From: Dechloromonas sp. Dech2017
Lineage (GTDB): Bacteria > Pseudomonadota > Gammaproteobacteria > Burkholderiales > Rhodocyclaceae
Direction of reading: 5' to 3'
NCBI GenBank assembly: GCA_009469585.1
Contig: SSXW01000021.1
Coordinates: forward strand, 1 to 64,000
DNA length: 64,000 bases
Part shown: positions 9,154-17,893 of the stretch, one piece after another
Layout of the letters: each line of letters starts with the position of its first letter
Numbering within the stretch: position 1 is the first letter of the stretch
Translations under genes and position numbers: made by a program
Notes under the pieces: generated by a model
What the model was told of the DNA's origin: nothing
The model's input: the letters and a program-made list of their open reading frames with translations, nothing else
The model's database searches: none

Positions 9154-9208
9154 GTATTGGCTTGCCATGACTTTGGCAATGCACTGATTTGCAACATCTT
9201 TTGCGCAC

Positions 9209-9224
9209 TGGAATGGTGCTTGCT
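9209..9224 (+). promoter_or_regulatory. Putative sigma-54 (-24/-12) promoter of amt
   Basis: TGGAATGGTGCTTGCT keeps the essential GG and GC dinucleotides ten bases apart and matches the -12 part TTGCT fully. It lies 30 bp before the amt start. Nitrogen-regulated amt genes commonly use this promoter class. Confidence 0.6.
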
Positions 9225-9253
9225 TTCCTCATGTGATCTTTTTTGGGGGTTAC

Positions 9254-10456
9254 ATGGAAACATATCAATCCAGCAGCAACGTGTTGTTCATCCTGCTCGG
9301 CGCCATCATGGTCCTCGCCATGCACGCCGGCTTCGCCTTCCTCGAGGTCGGCACGGTCCGCAAGAAGAACCAGGTCAACGCCCTGGTCAAGATCCTGTCC
9401 GATTTCGGCGTGTCGACCATCGCCTACTTCTTCATAGGCTACAGCGTCGCCTACGGCACCAACTTCTTTGCCGGCGTCGATACGCTGATGGACAAGAACG
9501 GCTACGAGCTGACCAAGTTCTTTTTCCTGCTCACCTTCGCCGCTGCCATCCCGGCCATCATTTCCGGCGGCATCGCCGAGCGCGCCCGCTTCAACCCGCA
9601 GTTGATAGCCACCTTCGTGCTGGTCGGTTTCGTCTATCCGTTTTTCGAAGGCATCGCCTGGAACCAGGCCTTCGGCATCCAGGCCTGGCTGAAAGCCAGC
9701 TTCGGAGAGGAGTTCCACGATTTCGCCGGCTCCGTCGTCGTGCATGCGATGGGCGGCTGGATCGCCCTGCCTGCCGTGCTCCTGCTCGGCGCCCGTTCCG
9801 GCCGCTACAGCAAGGATGGCGGCATTGCTGCCCACCCGCCGTCATCGATCCCCTTCCTGGCGCTCGGTGCCTGGATCCTCACCGTCGGCTGGTTCGGCTT
9901 CAACGTGATGAGCGCCCAGACCCTCGACAAGATCTCCGGCCTGGTCGCCCTCAACTCGCTGATGGCCATGGTCGGCGGCACGCTGGTCGCCCTGGTGCTC
10001 GGCAAGAACGACCCGGGCTTCCTGCACAACGGCCCGCTGGCCGGCCTGGTCGCCGTCTGCGCCGGTTCCGACCTGATGCACCCGATCGGCGCGCTGGTCG
10101 TCGGCGGCGTCGCCGGCGGACTGTTCGTCGTCATGTTCACGCTGACCCAGAACCGCTGGAAAATCGACGACGTGCTCGGCGTCTGGCCCCTGCACGGCCT
10201 GTGCGGCGCCTGGGGCGGCATCGCCGCCGGCATCTTCGGCAGCAAGGCGCTGGGCGGCGCCGGCGGCATCGCCTTCATGCCGCAGCTGATCATGACCCTG
10301 ATGGCGATCGCCGTCGCCCTGATCGGCGGCGGGCTCGTCTATGGCGTGCTGAAAGCCACGCTCGGCCTCCGCCTGGATCGGGAAGAAGAATACGAAGGGG
10401 CCGATCTCAGCATCCACAAGATCACCGCGACGCCGGAGCGCGAGGCGAACTGGTAG
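9254..10456 (+). CDS. amt: Ammonium transporter (Amt family)
   Basis: The 400-residue protein is a polytopic membrane protein with Amt hallmarks: FLEVGTVRKKNQVNAL near the first helices, ISGGIAERARF, FAGSVVVHAMGGW (first pore His) and PLHGLCGAWGG (second pore His). It conducts ammonium across the inner membrane. The ATG at 9254 follows a TTTTTGGGGG stretch. The start lacks a signal peptide, and no glnK gene accompanies it. Upstream sites suggest NtrC/sigma-54 control, and a strong hairpin terminator follows. Confidence 0.93.
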   Translation: METYQSSSNVLFILLGAIMVLAMHAGFAFLEVGTVRKKNQVNALVKILSDFGVSTIAYFFIGYSVAYGTNFFAGVDTLMDKNGYELTKFFFLLTFAAAIPAIISGGIAERARFNPQLIATFVLVGFVYPFFEGIAWNQAFGIQAWLKASFGEEFHDFAGSVVVHAMGGWIALPAVLLLGARSGRYSKDGGIAAHPPSSIPFLALGAWILTVGWFGFNVMSAQTLDKISGLVALNSLMAMVGGTLVALVLGKNDPGFLHNGPLAGLVAVCAGSDLMHPIGALVVGGVAGGLFVVMFTLTQNRWKIDDVLGVWPLHGLCGAWGGIAAGIFGSKALGGAGGIAFMPQLIMTLMAIAVALIGGGLVYGVLKATLGLRLDREEEYEGADLSIHKITATPEREANW

Positions 10457-10506
10457 GGGTGTAATCCGATCGCGACCGGCCAGCCCGTTCGCGACATTGG
10501 CAACTG

Positions 10507-10545
10507 AAGCAAGATGCCCGGTCGATGCCGGGCCTCTTGCTTTTT
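10507..10545 (+). terminator. Intrinsic terminator after amt
   Basis: The outer arms AAGCAAGA and TCTTGCTT pair perfectly and enclose the inner arms GCCCGG and CCGGGC. The hairpin runs into a T stretch. It begins 50 bp after the amt stop. Confidence 0.85.
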
Positions 10546-10854
10546 CCGGCTCGCCGAATCGCAGCGGGTAAGGCGGTGGCAAGGACTGTCGGCATCGGGT
10601 TTGACTGCACCATGGTGGACCGATTGGCTGCCGAATGGCCACCGATGGTGCATGTTTTCAATGGCTTGCGAAGCGGCCTTGGTTATATCCTACTGTTTTG
10701 CTTGGTTTTTATTTTTTCCCGGCTTTGGCGTGGAATTTGCTGGTAGGGAGGCGTCCAGGCCGTGGCCTTGGCTGCGGTGTCGGGATGCTGACTGGCTCGA
10801 AGCGAGTATTTCTCTTGAAGGATTCGCGTTGCATTTTGCATGGAAGGAGATGTC
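10546..10854. other. Non-coding stretch between amt and the CBS-domain gene
   Basis: I see no convincing gene here. A 73-codon frame (10525-10746) overlaps the amt terminator and has no ribosome-binding site. The stretch at 10685-10730 is T-rich and may include the promoter of the CBS-domain gene, but I cannot place -35/-10 boxes with confidence. Confidence 0.5.
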
Positions 10855-11289
10855 ATGCCCTATCGCTCAATACAAAACGTCATCGGTAGCCGGCCGTTTC
10901 CCACGGCGCAGCCGACCAATACGATCCGTGAGTGCGCCCACATCATGAAGGAATGGAAGTCCTCGGCCGTGCTGGTGGTCGAGGATGGGCGGCCGACCGG
11001 CATCCTGACCGAACGGGACATCGTGTTCCGTTGCGTCGCCCTCGATTGCCCGCTCGATACGCTGCAGGTCGGCCGGGTGATGACCCGCAAGCTGCAGACC
11101 ATCGCTGTCGACCGGCCCTTCGGCCACGCCTTGCACCTGATGTACGAGGGCGGCTTTCGGCACATGCCGGTAGTCGACGAGCAGGGCAAGGTGGTTGGCC
11201 TGCTGTCGGCCCAGGATGCGCTGGCCATGGACGGGCATCAGCTCGAGCAGGAGCTGGTGCGCCGCGAGGAAATCACCGTCGTTCTCTGA
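10855..11289 (+). CDS. CBS-domain pair protein
   Basis: The 144-residue protein is two CBS motifs in tandem: TIRECAHIMKEWKSSAVLVV with GILTERDIVFR, then FGHALHLMYEGGFRHMPVV with GLLSAQDALAM. CBS pairs bind adenine nucleotides and usually sense energy state. The start is fixed by a good AAGGAGA ribosome-binding site 6 bp upstream. It stands alone with its own terminator, so its target protein cannot be inferred. Confidence 0.88.
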   Translation: MPYRSIQNVIGSRPFPTAQPTNTIRECAHIMKEWKSSAVLVVEDGRPTGILTERDIVFRCVALDCPLDTLQVGRVMTRKLQTIAVDRPFGHALHLMYEGGFRHMPVVDEQGKVVGLLSAQDALAMDGHQLEQELVRREEITVVL

Positions 11290-11401
11290 TGGTCGGCCAA
11301 CCGGGCCGGCCCATCCGGCCTGGTCGCCCGGCCGAGGATTCTCTCCTCCCCCTCCCTGTGGGCAGCCGTCTTCCTGCCCGACCACGCGACGAGGGAATTC
11401 G

Positions 11402-11429
11402 GGCCCGCCCTGGCGGCGGGCCTTTTTTT
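11402..11429 (+). terminator. Intrinsic terminator after the CBS-domain gene
   Basis: Arms GGCCCGCC and GGCGGGCC enclose a 5-base loop and are followed by seven T residues. Confidence 0.9.
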
Positions 11430-11478
11430 GCCGGCCAGACCGCCCGCGACAGCGTAAAATCCGCCGGCCCGGCTCGTC

Positions 11479-12063
11479 GTGAGCCGCCCCGACAACTGCC
11501 CGGATGCCCCGACCGTGAATCAAGCCTTGCCCGATATTTCCCTGACCCGCCTGGATGGCAGCCTGACCACACTCGACCGCTTCGGCGGCCAGGTGCTGCT
11601 GGTCGTCAATCTGGCGTCGCGTTGCGGCTTCACGCCGCAGTACGCCGGGTTGCAGGCGCTGTTCGAACGGTACGGCGAACGCGGCTTCCAGGTTCTCGGC
11701 TTTCCCTGCAACGACTTTGCGGCCCAGGAGCCGGGGTCGGCCGAGGAAATCCAGGCCTTTTGCACGGCCAACTATGGCGTTGGTTTTCCCCTTTTCGCCA
11801 AAGTTTGCATCAACGGCGCGGCGCGCCATCCGCTGTACGAATTCCTGATCGCCGCCCAGCCGCAGGCGACGGCGCCGGCCGGCAGCGATCTGCGCGCCAA
11901 GCTGGCCGAGTTCGGCGTGCTGCCCGAGCGGGAAAGCGATGTTTTGTGGAATTTCGAGAAATTTCTCGTCGACCGCAACGGTCGCGTCGTCGGCCGCTTT
12001 ACGCCGGATACGGCGCCGGACGATGCAGCGCTGATCGCCGCCATCGAAGCCGCGCTCGCCTGA
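11479..12063 (+). CDS. Glutathione peroxidase
   Basis: The protein has the glutathione peroxidase fold: NLASRCGFTPQY with the peroxidatic Cys (Cys49 from the first start), LGFPCNDFAAQEPGS and a WNFEKFLVDRNG segment. It is the cysteine, not selenocysteine, form and would reduce hydroperoxides with glutathione or thioredoxin. The start is uncertain: GTG at 11479 gives 194 residues, while an in-frame GTG at 11515 gives VNQALPDISLTRLDG, closer to the family's usual beginning. The methyltransferase gene follows 12 bp later. Confidence 0.9.
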   Translation: MSRPDNCPDAPTVNQALPDISLTRLDGSLTTLDRFGGQVLLVVNLASRCGFTPQYAGLQALFERYGERGFQVLGFPCNDFAAQEPGSAEEIQAFCTANYGVGFPLFAKVCINGAARHPLYEFLIAAQPQATAPAGSDLRAKLAEFGVLPERESDVLWNFEKFLVDRNGRVVGRFTPDTAPDDAALIAAIEAALA

Positions 12064-12075
12064 ACGGGAGTTGCG

Positions 12076-13113
12076 ATGAACGCCAATACCCTGCCCTGGG
12101 TACCCAAACCGGACGTCTGCCAGCCGACCGGTTCGGCCGAGCTGGCCATGCTCGATGTTTACATGCCGATGATGAAGTCGTCGGCCATCATTGCCGCCGG
12201 GCGCCTCGGCCTGTTCGAGGCGCTGGCCGGCGGGCCGCTCGCCGTGCAGCAACTGGCCGAGGCGATCGGCAGCAGCGTGCGGGGCACGGCGACCCTGGTC
12301 GATTTCCTGATCGCCCTGGGCTACCTGGAGCGGCAGGACGGGCGGCTGGCCAACACGGCGAGCACCCAGCGCTGGTTCACCAGCCGCGGTCAGGTCGACT
12401 ACACCCCCGGCCTGCTATGGACCCATGAGGCCTGGCCGATGATGGGGGGGCTGGCCGAGGCGGTACGCAGCGGCCACCCGGAGCGCACCTTGTGGGACGC
12501 CATGGTCGAGCACTCGCACCTCGGCGAGCTGTTTTCATCCTACATGGCGGCCTTTGCCTCCGACCTCGGGCCGGACCTGCTGCGCCACGTGCCGGTCTTG
12601 CCGGAGCAGGGCCGGCTGCTCGATCTCGGCGGTTCGCACGGCCTGCACGCCATCCGCTTCTGCCGGCAATACCCTGGGCTGAGCGCCCTGATCGTCGACT
12701 TGGCCAGCGCGCTGGGCGACACCGGGGAGACCATCGCCGGTGCCGGGCTGGCCGAACGTATCCGCCTGGCGCCCGGCGACCTGCAGGAAGTCGACTGGGG
12801 CGGGACGCACGACCTGGTCTTCTACCTGTCGGTCGCCCACAACCATACGGCCGAGGAGAACCGCCGGATCATTGGACGCATCGGCCAGGCACTGCGCCCG
12901 GGTGGCCTGCTGGTCATCCACGAGTACCTGGCCGAGAAGCCGCTCGATGCGCTCGACGCGGCATTCCGCCTGACCCTGCTGGTCGAGACCGGCACCCAGA
13001 CCTATCGCTACGACGATTATTGCAACTGGCTGACGGCGGCCGGGCTGGAGACCATTGAACGTATCGATCTCGACCCGCGGGAAAAGGGTTCGCTGATTTT
13101 GGCGCGCCGTTAG
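12076..13113 (+). CDS. SAM-dependent methyltransferase (O-methyltransferase, winged-helix dimerisation domain)
   Basis: The 345-residue protein has an N-terminal winged-helix-like dimerisation domain (AAGRLGLFEALAGGPLAVQQ, about 40-60) and a C-terminal Rossmann methyltransferase domain with LLDLGGSHGLHAIRF near 180. It also has the segment LRPGGLLVIHEY. This layout matches plant-type/HIOMT-like O-methyltransferases found in bacteria. The substrate cannot be read from the sequence. A GGGAG ribosome-binding site lies before the ATG. It probably shares a transcript with the glutathione peroxidase gene. Confidence 0.8.
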   Translation: MNANTLPWVPKPDVCQPTGSAELAMLDVYMPMMKSSAIIAAGRLGLFEALAGGPLAVQQLAEAIGSSVRGTATLVDFLIALGYLERQDGRLANTASTQRWFTSRGQVDYTPGLLWTHEAWPMMGGLAEAVRSGHPERTLWDAMVEHSHLGELFSSYMAAFASDLGPDLLRHVPVLPEQGRLLDLGGSHGLHAIRFCRQYPGLSALIVDLASALGDTGETIAGAGLAERIRLAPGDLQEVDWGGTHDLVFYLSVAHNHTAEENRRIIGRIGQALRPGGLLVIHEYLAEKPLDALDAAFRLTLLVETGTQTYRYDDYCNWLTAAGLETIERIDLDPREKGSLILARR

Positions 13114-13253
13114 GCTGGCGGCGGTAGCGGAGATATCGGGAGGCGTGTTTTGCCCGGCGTGAGTTATTTCACTGCCGGTCGCAGCCGGTCGGCAGTATGC
13201 TCGAATCGTCCCCGGGAGAAGTGCTTGGGGCAACTCAACTGGCGAGGTATGGC

Positions 13254-13433
13254 GTGGTAGTCAAGAACGAAAAGCGGTCGGGCGATGATCGGCGTACCCG
13301 CGAACTTGGACCGCCCAACGGCTGGCGTGAACGGCGCAAGGCCGTCGAGCGGCGCAAGCCGGAAGTCGCCGAGATTCCCTTCTCCGAGTGGCTGGCCTAC
13401 CGGCCGGTGCGCGAACCCAGCGAACAGTCCTGA
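13254..13433 (+). CDS. Small charged protein of unknown function
   Basis: A 59-residue frame from GTG 13254 encodes a very basic segment (KRSGDDRRTREL, WRERRKAVERRKPEVAE) followed by IPFSEWLAYRP. The frame can extend upstream to 13197, but that part is less protein-like. I recognise no family. A bidirectional terminator follows 20 bp later, supporting a real transcript end. Confidence 0.5.
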   Translation: MVVKNEKRSGDDRRTRELGPPNGWRERRKAVERRKPEVAEIPFSEWLAYRPVREPSEQS

Positions 13434-13453
13434 ATTTTGGTCTGCAGCCCAAG

Positions 13454-13481
13454 AAAAAGCCCACGCTTGCCGTGGGCTTTT
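13454..13481. terminator. Bidirectional intrinsic terminator
   Basis: AAAAGCCCACG pairs with CGTGGGCTTTT around a short loop. T-runs on both strands serve the small plus-strand gene and the minus-strand Pal-like gene that ends at 13507. Confidence 0.85.
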
Positions 13482-13506
13482 CGTCGTCTACCGCAGGCTT
13501 TTCGCC

Positions 13507-14064
13507 TTATTCCTCGCGTTCGTACACCACGTCGGCGCGGCGGTTCTCGGCCCAGGAGGCTTCGTCGTGGCCGGTCAGGCGCGGTTGCTTCTCGCCCAGG
13601 GTCTTGACCGTCACCTGCTTGGCCGGGGCGCCGTGACCAAGCAGCGTGTCGCGCACGCTTTCGGCCCGCTTCAGGCCGAGGCGGCGGTTGTATTCGATGC
13701 TGCCTCGCTCGTCGGCGTTGCCTTCGACACGGACGTGGGCCTGCGGGTGGTCGGCCAGGTAGCGGGCATGGGCGCGCAGGGCCGGGTCGTAGTCGGCCTT
13801 GATGTCGGCGCTGTTGAGATCGAAGTAGACGCTGCGCTGGGTGCGCAGGCCGACCGGGTCCATCTTGATCGGCGCCTCGGCAGGGGCTGCCGCGACCATC
13901 GCCGGGTCCTGCAGTTCGGACGGCACCGGTTGGCCGAGCAGCCCGGGGTGGACTTTGAGCGGGCCGCTTTGCGAAATGTGCTTGCTGGGCGGAATGTCGC
14001 CCTTGCTGGCGCAGCCGGCAAGCAGGGCGGAGAGCAGGAGGGTGGCAGGCAGGGAAGCGCGCAT
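13507..14064 (-). CDS. OmpA/Pal-like outer-membrane lipoprotein
   Basis: The 185-residue protein has a lipoprotein signal with lipobox LLAGC (Cys18) and a C-terminal OmpA-like peptidoglycan-binding domain (about 75-182). That domain contains VYFDLNSADIKADY, EGNADERGSIEYN and RRLGLKRAESV. The domain binds diaminopimelate in peptidoglycan. No tol genes are nearby, so it is a Pal-like protein rather than the tol-linked Pal itself. It ends before a bidirectional terminator. Confidence 0.85.
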   Translation of the reverse strand: MRASLPATLLLSALLAGCASKGDIPPSKHISQSGPLKVHPGLLGQPVPSELQDPAMVAAAPAEAPIKMDPVGLRTQRSVYFDLNSADIKADYDPALRAHARYLADHPQAHVRVEGNADERGSIEYNRRLGLKRAESVRDTLLGHGAPAKQVTVKTLGEKQPRLTGHDEASWAENRRADVVYEREE

Positions 14065-14164
14065 CTGGGTGTTTTTCGGCGGCGTGGAGAATGTCGAATG
14101 ATAGCCGGTCGCGTGCCAGCCGAACAGGGTCGCGATCGCTGTCCGGGGGGCGAAACGGACGATC

Positions 14165-14210
14165 GCTGCGGTCGACGGGAAAAAACGGCCATTTTCGCAG
14201 TTTTTCCCGG
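14165..14210 (+). repeat. Dispersed ~45-bp intergenic repeat, copy 3
   Basis: Starts GCTGCGGTCGACGGG, then a run of A, CGGCCATTTTCG and a terminal TTTCCCGG. It lies between the divergent Pal-like gene and hemA, just upstream of the hemA promoter. Confidence 0.7.
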
Positions 14211-14233
14211 GCGGCAGGGCGGGCGGAGGGCAA

Positions 14234-14242
14234 TGTTATAAT
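14234..14242 (+). promoter_or_regulatory. Extended -10 promoter of the hemA operon
   Basis: TGTTATAAT is a perfect extended -10 element (TGn plus TATAAT) 34 bp before the hemA start. No good -35 box is visible, as is usual for this promoter class. Confidence 0.65.
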
Positions 14243-14275
14243 CGGCCCCCGATTCGACCCGCCACGACCCTACCG

Positions 14276-15526
14276 GTGATCTTTACCCTCGGCATCAACC
14301 ATCACTCCGCGCCGCTCGCCATCCGCGAGCGCGTGGCTTTTGGCGCCGACAAACTGCCGCAGGCGCTGGCGCACCTGACCCGCGAGCGGCCGGTGCGCGA
14401 GGCAGCCATCCTGTCCACCTGCAACCGGACGGAAATCTACTGCTCGGCCGAATCGCCCGAGGTGGTCATCGACTGGCTGGCCGACTACCACCAGGTCGAG
14501 CGCGCCGCCATCGCTCCCTACGTCTACACCCACGACCAGCCGGAAGCCATTCGTCACGCCTTCCGGGTGGCCAGCGGCCTCGACTCCATGGTCATCGGCG
14601 AGCCGCAGATCCTCGGCCAGATGAAGGATGCGGTGCGCGCCGCCGAGGAGAGCGGCACGCTGGGCACCCAGCTGCACAAGCTGTTCCAGCGTTCCTTTGC
14701 GGTCGCCAAGGAGGTGCGCAGCACGACGGCGATCGGCGCCAACATCGTTTCCATGGCGGCGGCCGGCGTGCACCTGGCCGAGCGGATTTTCGAGTCGATC
14801 GCCGGCCAGCGCATCCTCTTCATCGGCGCCGGCGAGATGATCGAGCTGTGCGCTGCCCATTTCTGCGCCGGCCAGCCGAAGCAGGTCACCGTCGCCAACC
14901 GGACGCTGGAGCGCGGCCGGGCGCTGGCCGAGCAATACGGCGGCACGGCCATCCGCCTCGACGAATTGGGCGAGCACCTGGCCCAGCACGACATCGTCGT
15001 TTCCTGCACGGCCAGCCCGCTGCCCATCATCGGCCTGGGCATGGTCGAGCGGGCGGTCAAGGCGCGCCGCCACCGGCCGATCTTCATGGTTGACCTGGCG
15101 GTGCCGCGCGACATCGAGGAGGAGGTCGGCGAACTCGACGACGTCTTCCTGTATACCGTCGACGACCTGGCCCAGGTCGTCGAGAGCGGCCTCGAGTCGC
15201 GCCAGGCAGCGGTGGTCGATGCCGAGGTGATCATCGCCAGCCGCGTCCAGGATTTCCTCGGCTGGTTGCAGGCGCGCGACACCGTGCCGGTCATCCGCGC
15301 CCTGCGCGACTCGGCCGAGCGCATGCGCCGCCACGAGATCGAGCACGCCATGAAGCTGCTGGCCAAGGGCGAGGCCGCCGAGAAAGTCATCGAGCACCTG
15401 TCGCAGCGCCTGACCAACAAGTTCCTGCACGCCCCGACGCAGACGCTGAACGCCGCCGAGGGCGCCGAACGCAGCGAACTGCAGGCCGCCGCCTCGCGTC
15501 TCTTCCACCTCCATTCCGGCGATTAG
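14276..15526 (+). CDS. hemA: Glutamyl-tRNA reductase
   Basis: The 416-residue protein has the catalytic-domain motif [10 protein letters not shown] (Cys49), [12 protein letters not shown] and the NADPH-binding stretch [12 protein letters not shown] near 182, with a C-terminal dimerisation helix region. It reduces glutamyl-tRNA to glutamate-1-semialdehyde, the first committed step of tetrapyrrole synthesis by the C5 route. The start is a GTG giving [14 protein letters not shown], the conserved N-terminus. It heads a hemA-prfA-prmC-grxD operon. Confidence 0.96.
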   Translation: MIFTLGINHHSAPLAIRERVAFGADKLPQALAHLTRERPVREAAILSTCNRTEIYCSAESPEVVIDWLADYHQVERAAIAPYVYTHDQPEAIRHAFRVASGLDSMVIGEPQILGQMKDAVRAAEESGTLGTQLHKLFQRSFAVAKEVRSTTAIGANIVSMAAAGVHLAERIFESIAGQRILFIGAGEMIELCAAHFCAGQPKQVTVANRTLERGRALAEQYGGTAIRLDELGEHLAQHDIVVSCTASPLPIIGLGMVERAVKARRHRPIFMVDLAVPRDIEEEVGELDDVFLYTVDDLAQVVESGLESRQAAVVDAEVIIASRVQDFLGWLQARDTVPVIRALRDSAERMRRHEIEHAMKLLAKGEAAEKVIEHLSQRLTNKFLHAPTQTLNAAEGAERSELQAAASRLFHLHSGD

Positions 15527-15557
15527 CGCCCCCCCGGGCGCCGTCGCCAGCGACAAC

Positions 15558-16640
15558 ATGAAACCTTCCATACGCCAGAAACTCGACCTGCTGGTCGACC
15601 GTCTCGATGAAATCGACCGCATGCTGTCGGCCCCCGATGCCACCGGCAACATGGAGCAGTTTCGCCGCTTGTCGCGCGAGCGGGCTGAAGTCGAGCCGGT
15701 GGCCGCCCACTTCAACGCCTTCCGCCAGGCCGAAAACGACCTGGCCGAAGCCGAGGCGATGCGCGACGACCCGGAGATGCGCGACTTCGCCGAAGAGGAA
15801 ATCGCTGCCGCCAAGGCCCGCCTGCCTGAGCTCGAGGTCGAGCTGCAGAAGCTGCTGCTGCCGAAAGATCCCAACGACGAAAAAAGCGTGCTGCTCGAAA
15901 TCCGCGCCGGCACCGGCGGCGACGAGTCGGCCCTGTTCGCCGGCGACCTCTTCCGCATGTATTCGCGCTACGCCGAGCGCCAGCGCTGGCAGGTCGAGAT
16001 CATGTCGGCCAGCGAGTCGGAACTTGGCGGCTACCGCGAAATCATCTGCCGGCTGGCCGGCAACGGCGCCTATTCGCGGCTCAAGTTCGAATCGGGCGGC
16101 CACCGTGTGCAGCGCGTGCCGGAAACCGAAACGCAGGGCCGCATCCACACCTCGGCGTGCACCGTCGCCGTGATGCCGGAGGCCGACGAGGTCGAGGACG
16201 TCAACCTCAACCCGGCCGACCTGCGCATCGACACCTTCCGCGCCTCCGGCGCCGGCGGCCAGCACATCAACAAGACCGACTCGGCGGTGCGCATCACCCA
16301 CCTGCCGACCGGCATCGTCGCCGAATGCCAGGACGGCCGCTCGCAGCACGCCAACAAGGCTTCCGCCATGCGGGTTTTGGCGGCGCGGATCAAGGACGTC
16401 CAGGTGCGCGCCCAGCAGAGCGCCATCGCCAGCACCCGCAAGAGCCTGATCGGCTCCGGCGACCGTTCCGAGCGCATCCGCACCTACAACTTCCCGCAGG
16501 GCCGCGTCACCGACCACCGCATCAACCTGACGCTGTACAAGATCGCTGCCATCATGGACGGCGACCTGGACGAACTGCTCGGCGCGCTGGCGTCCGAACA
16601 CCAGGCCGACCAGCTGGCCGAACTGGCCGAGCAGAATTGA
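15558..16640 (+). CDS. prfA: Peptide chain release factor 1
   Basis: The 360-residue protein contains the GGQ loop ([15 protein letters not shown] near 232) and the codon-recognition tripeptide PET in [14 protein letters not shown], equivalent to PxT in RF1. It reads UAA and UAG stop codons and triggers peptide release. Length is standard. The linkage hemA-prfA-prmC is highly conserved, because PrmC methylates the Gln of the GGQ motif. Confidence 0.97.
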   Translation: MKPSIRQKLDLLVDRLDEIDRMLSAPDATGNMEQFRRLSRERAEVEPVAAHFNAFRQAENDLAEAEAMRDDPEMRDFAEEEIAAAKARLPELEVELQKLLLPKDPNDEKSVLLEIRAGTGGDESALFAGDLFRMYSRYAERQRWQVEIMSASESELGGYREIICRLAGNGAYSRLKFESGGHRVQRVPETETQGRIHTSACTVAVMPEADEVEDVNLNPADLRIDTFRASGAGGQHINKTDSAVRITHLPTGIVAECQDGRSQHANKASAMRVLAARIKDVQVRAQQSAIASTRKSLIGSGDRSERIRTYNFPQGRVTDHRINLTLYKIAAIMDGDLDELLGALASEHQADQLAELAEQN

Positions 16641-16642
16641 AA

Positions 16643-17464
16643 ATGACGCTGTTTTCGGCGTTGACCGCAGCGAAGGGCCAGATCGACCGGCTCGACGCCC
16701 GCCTGCTGCTGCAATACGCCACCGGCTGCAGCCACGCCGACCTGCTAGCCCGGCCGGAAACGCCGCTCATGGCGCCGGCCTGGCAACAGTTCGCCGAATG
16801 GGTCGCCCGCCGCGCCGCCGGCGAGCCGCTGGCCTACCTGGTCGGCGAGGCCGAATTCCGCGGCCGGGTCTTCCAGGTTTCGCCGGCCGTGCTCATCCCG
16901 CGTCCGGAAACCGAGCTGCTGATCGAACTGGCGCTGGACAAGATGCGCCAGCGGACGGCGCCTAAAGTCGTCGACCTCGGCACCGGCTCCGGCATCGTCG
17001 CTATCTCGCTCGCCCTTGAATGCCGCGCGGCGGCGGTGAGCGCCGTCGACCTGTCGGCGCCGGCCCTTGACGTGGCCCGCAGCAACGCCGGCCGGCTTGG
17101 CGCCGAGGTCGATTTCCGCCACGGCGACTGGTTCGCGCCGCTGGTCGGCCAGTGCTTCGACGTCATCGTCGCCAACCCGCCCTACGTCGCCGCCGGCGAC
17201 CCGCACCTGGCGCTGAACGGCTTGCCGCACGAGCCGCAAATGGCGCTGACCGACCAGGAGGCCGGGGGCGACGGCCTCGCCTGCATCCGGCGCATCGTCG
17301 CCGACGCCCCGGCCCACCTCGCTCCCGGCGGCTGGCTGCTGTTCGAGCACGGCTACGACCAGGGCGAGGCGAGCCGGAACTTATTGACCGCCGCCGGGTT
17401 CCAAGCGGCGTCTACCTATCCCGACCTGGCCGGCATCGACCGCGTCACGGCCGGGTACCTGTAA
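16643..17464 (+). CDS. prmC: Release factor glutamine N5-methyltransferase
   Basis: The 273-residue protein has the SAM motif VVDLGTGSGIVAISLA, the NPPY substrate motif (IVANPPYVA) and an N-terminal helical domain with GEPLAYLVGEAEFRG. It methylates the GGQ glutamine of RF1 and RF2. The ATG is 2 bp after the prfA stop. Confidence 0.96.
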   Translation: MTLFSALTAAKGQIDRLDARLLLQYATGCSHADLLARPETPLMAPAWQQFAEWVARRAAGEPLAYLVGEAEFRGRVFQVSPAVLIPRPETELLIELALDKMRQRTAPKVVDLGTGSGIVAISLALECRAAAVSAVDLSAPALDVARSNAGRLGAEVDFRHGDWFAPLVGQCFDVIVANPPYVAAGDPHLALNGLPHEPQMALTDQEAGGDGLACIRRIVADAPAHLAPGGWLLFEHGYDQGEASRNLLTAAGFQAASTYPDLAGIDRVTAGYL

Positions 17465-17477
17465 ATCTGGAGAAACC

Positions 17478-17801
17478 ATGTCCGACGTTCAGCAACGCAT
17501 CCACGCCACCGTGACCGGCAACCCGGTCGTCCTCTACATGAAGGGCGACGTCCGCTTCCCGCAATGCGGCTTCTCGGCCACCGCCGTGCAGATCCTCAAG
17601 GTCTGCGGGGTCAACGACTTCGTCACGGTCAACGTGCTGGCCGACGACGAAATCCGCCAGGGCGTCAAGGAATACGCCAACTGGCCGACCATCCCCCAGC
17701 TCTACATCAAGGGCGAATTCGTCGGCGGCTGCGACATCATGAAAGAGATGTACCACAGCGGCGAGCTGCAGCAGATGCTGGAAGGCATCGCCCAGGCCTG
17801 A
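17478..17801 (+). CDS. grxD: Monothiol glutaredoxin Grx4 type
   Basis: The 107-residue protein has the CGFS active site (residues 30-33), WPTIPQLYIKGEF and GGCDIMKEMY, the signature of Grx4/GrxD. Such proteins bind and transfer [2Fe-2S] clusters with glutathione. It follows prmC by 13 bp with a GGAGAAACC ribosome-binding site and ends the operon before a terminator. Confidence 0.96.
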   Translation: MSDVQQRIHATVTGNPVVLYMKGDVRFPQCGFSATAVQILKVCGVNDFVTVNVLADDEIRQGVKEYANWPTIPQLYIKGEFVGGCDIMKEMYHSGELQQMLEGIAQA

Positions 17802-17821
17802 CGGCAGCCGCAAACCACGTG

Positions 17822-17848
17822 AAAAGCCGGGAGATTCCCGGCTTTTTT
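17822..17848 (+). terminator. Intrinsic terminator of the hemA-grxD operon
   Basis: AAAAGCCGGGA and TCCCGGCTTTTTT pair around a 3-base loop. Confidence 0.92.
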
Positions 17849-17893
17849 GCGTTTACGGTTGGGCGCATGCCAGGCCAGCAGGCGCGGCCGTGT

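Noticed and set aside
10525..10746. 73-codon frame after amt
   Set aside because: Overlaps the strong amt terminator, has no ribosome-binding site and no recognisable similarity.
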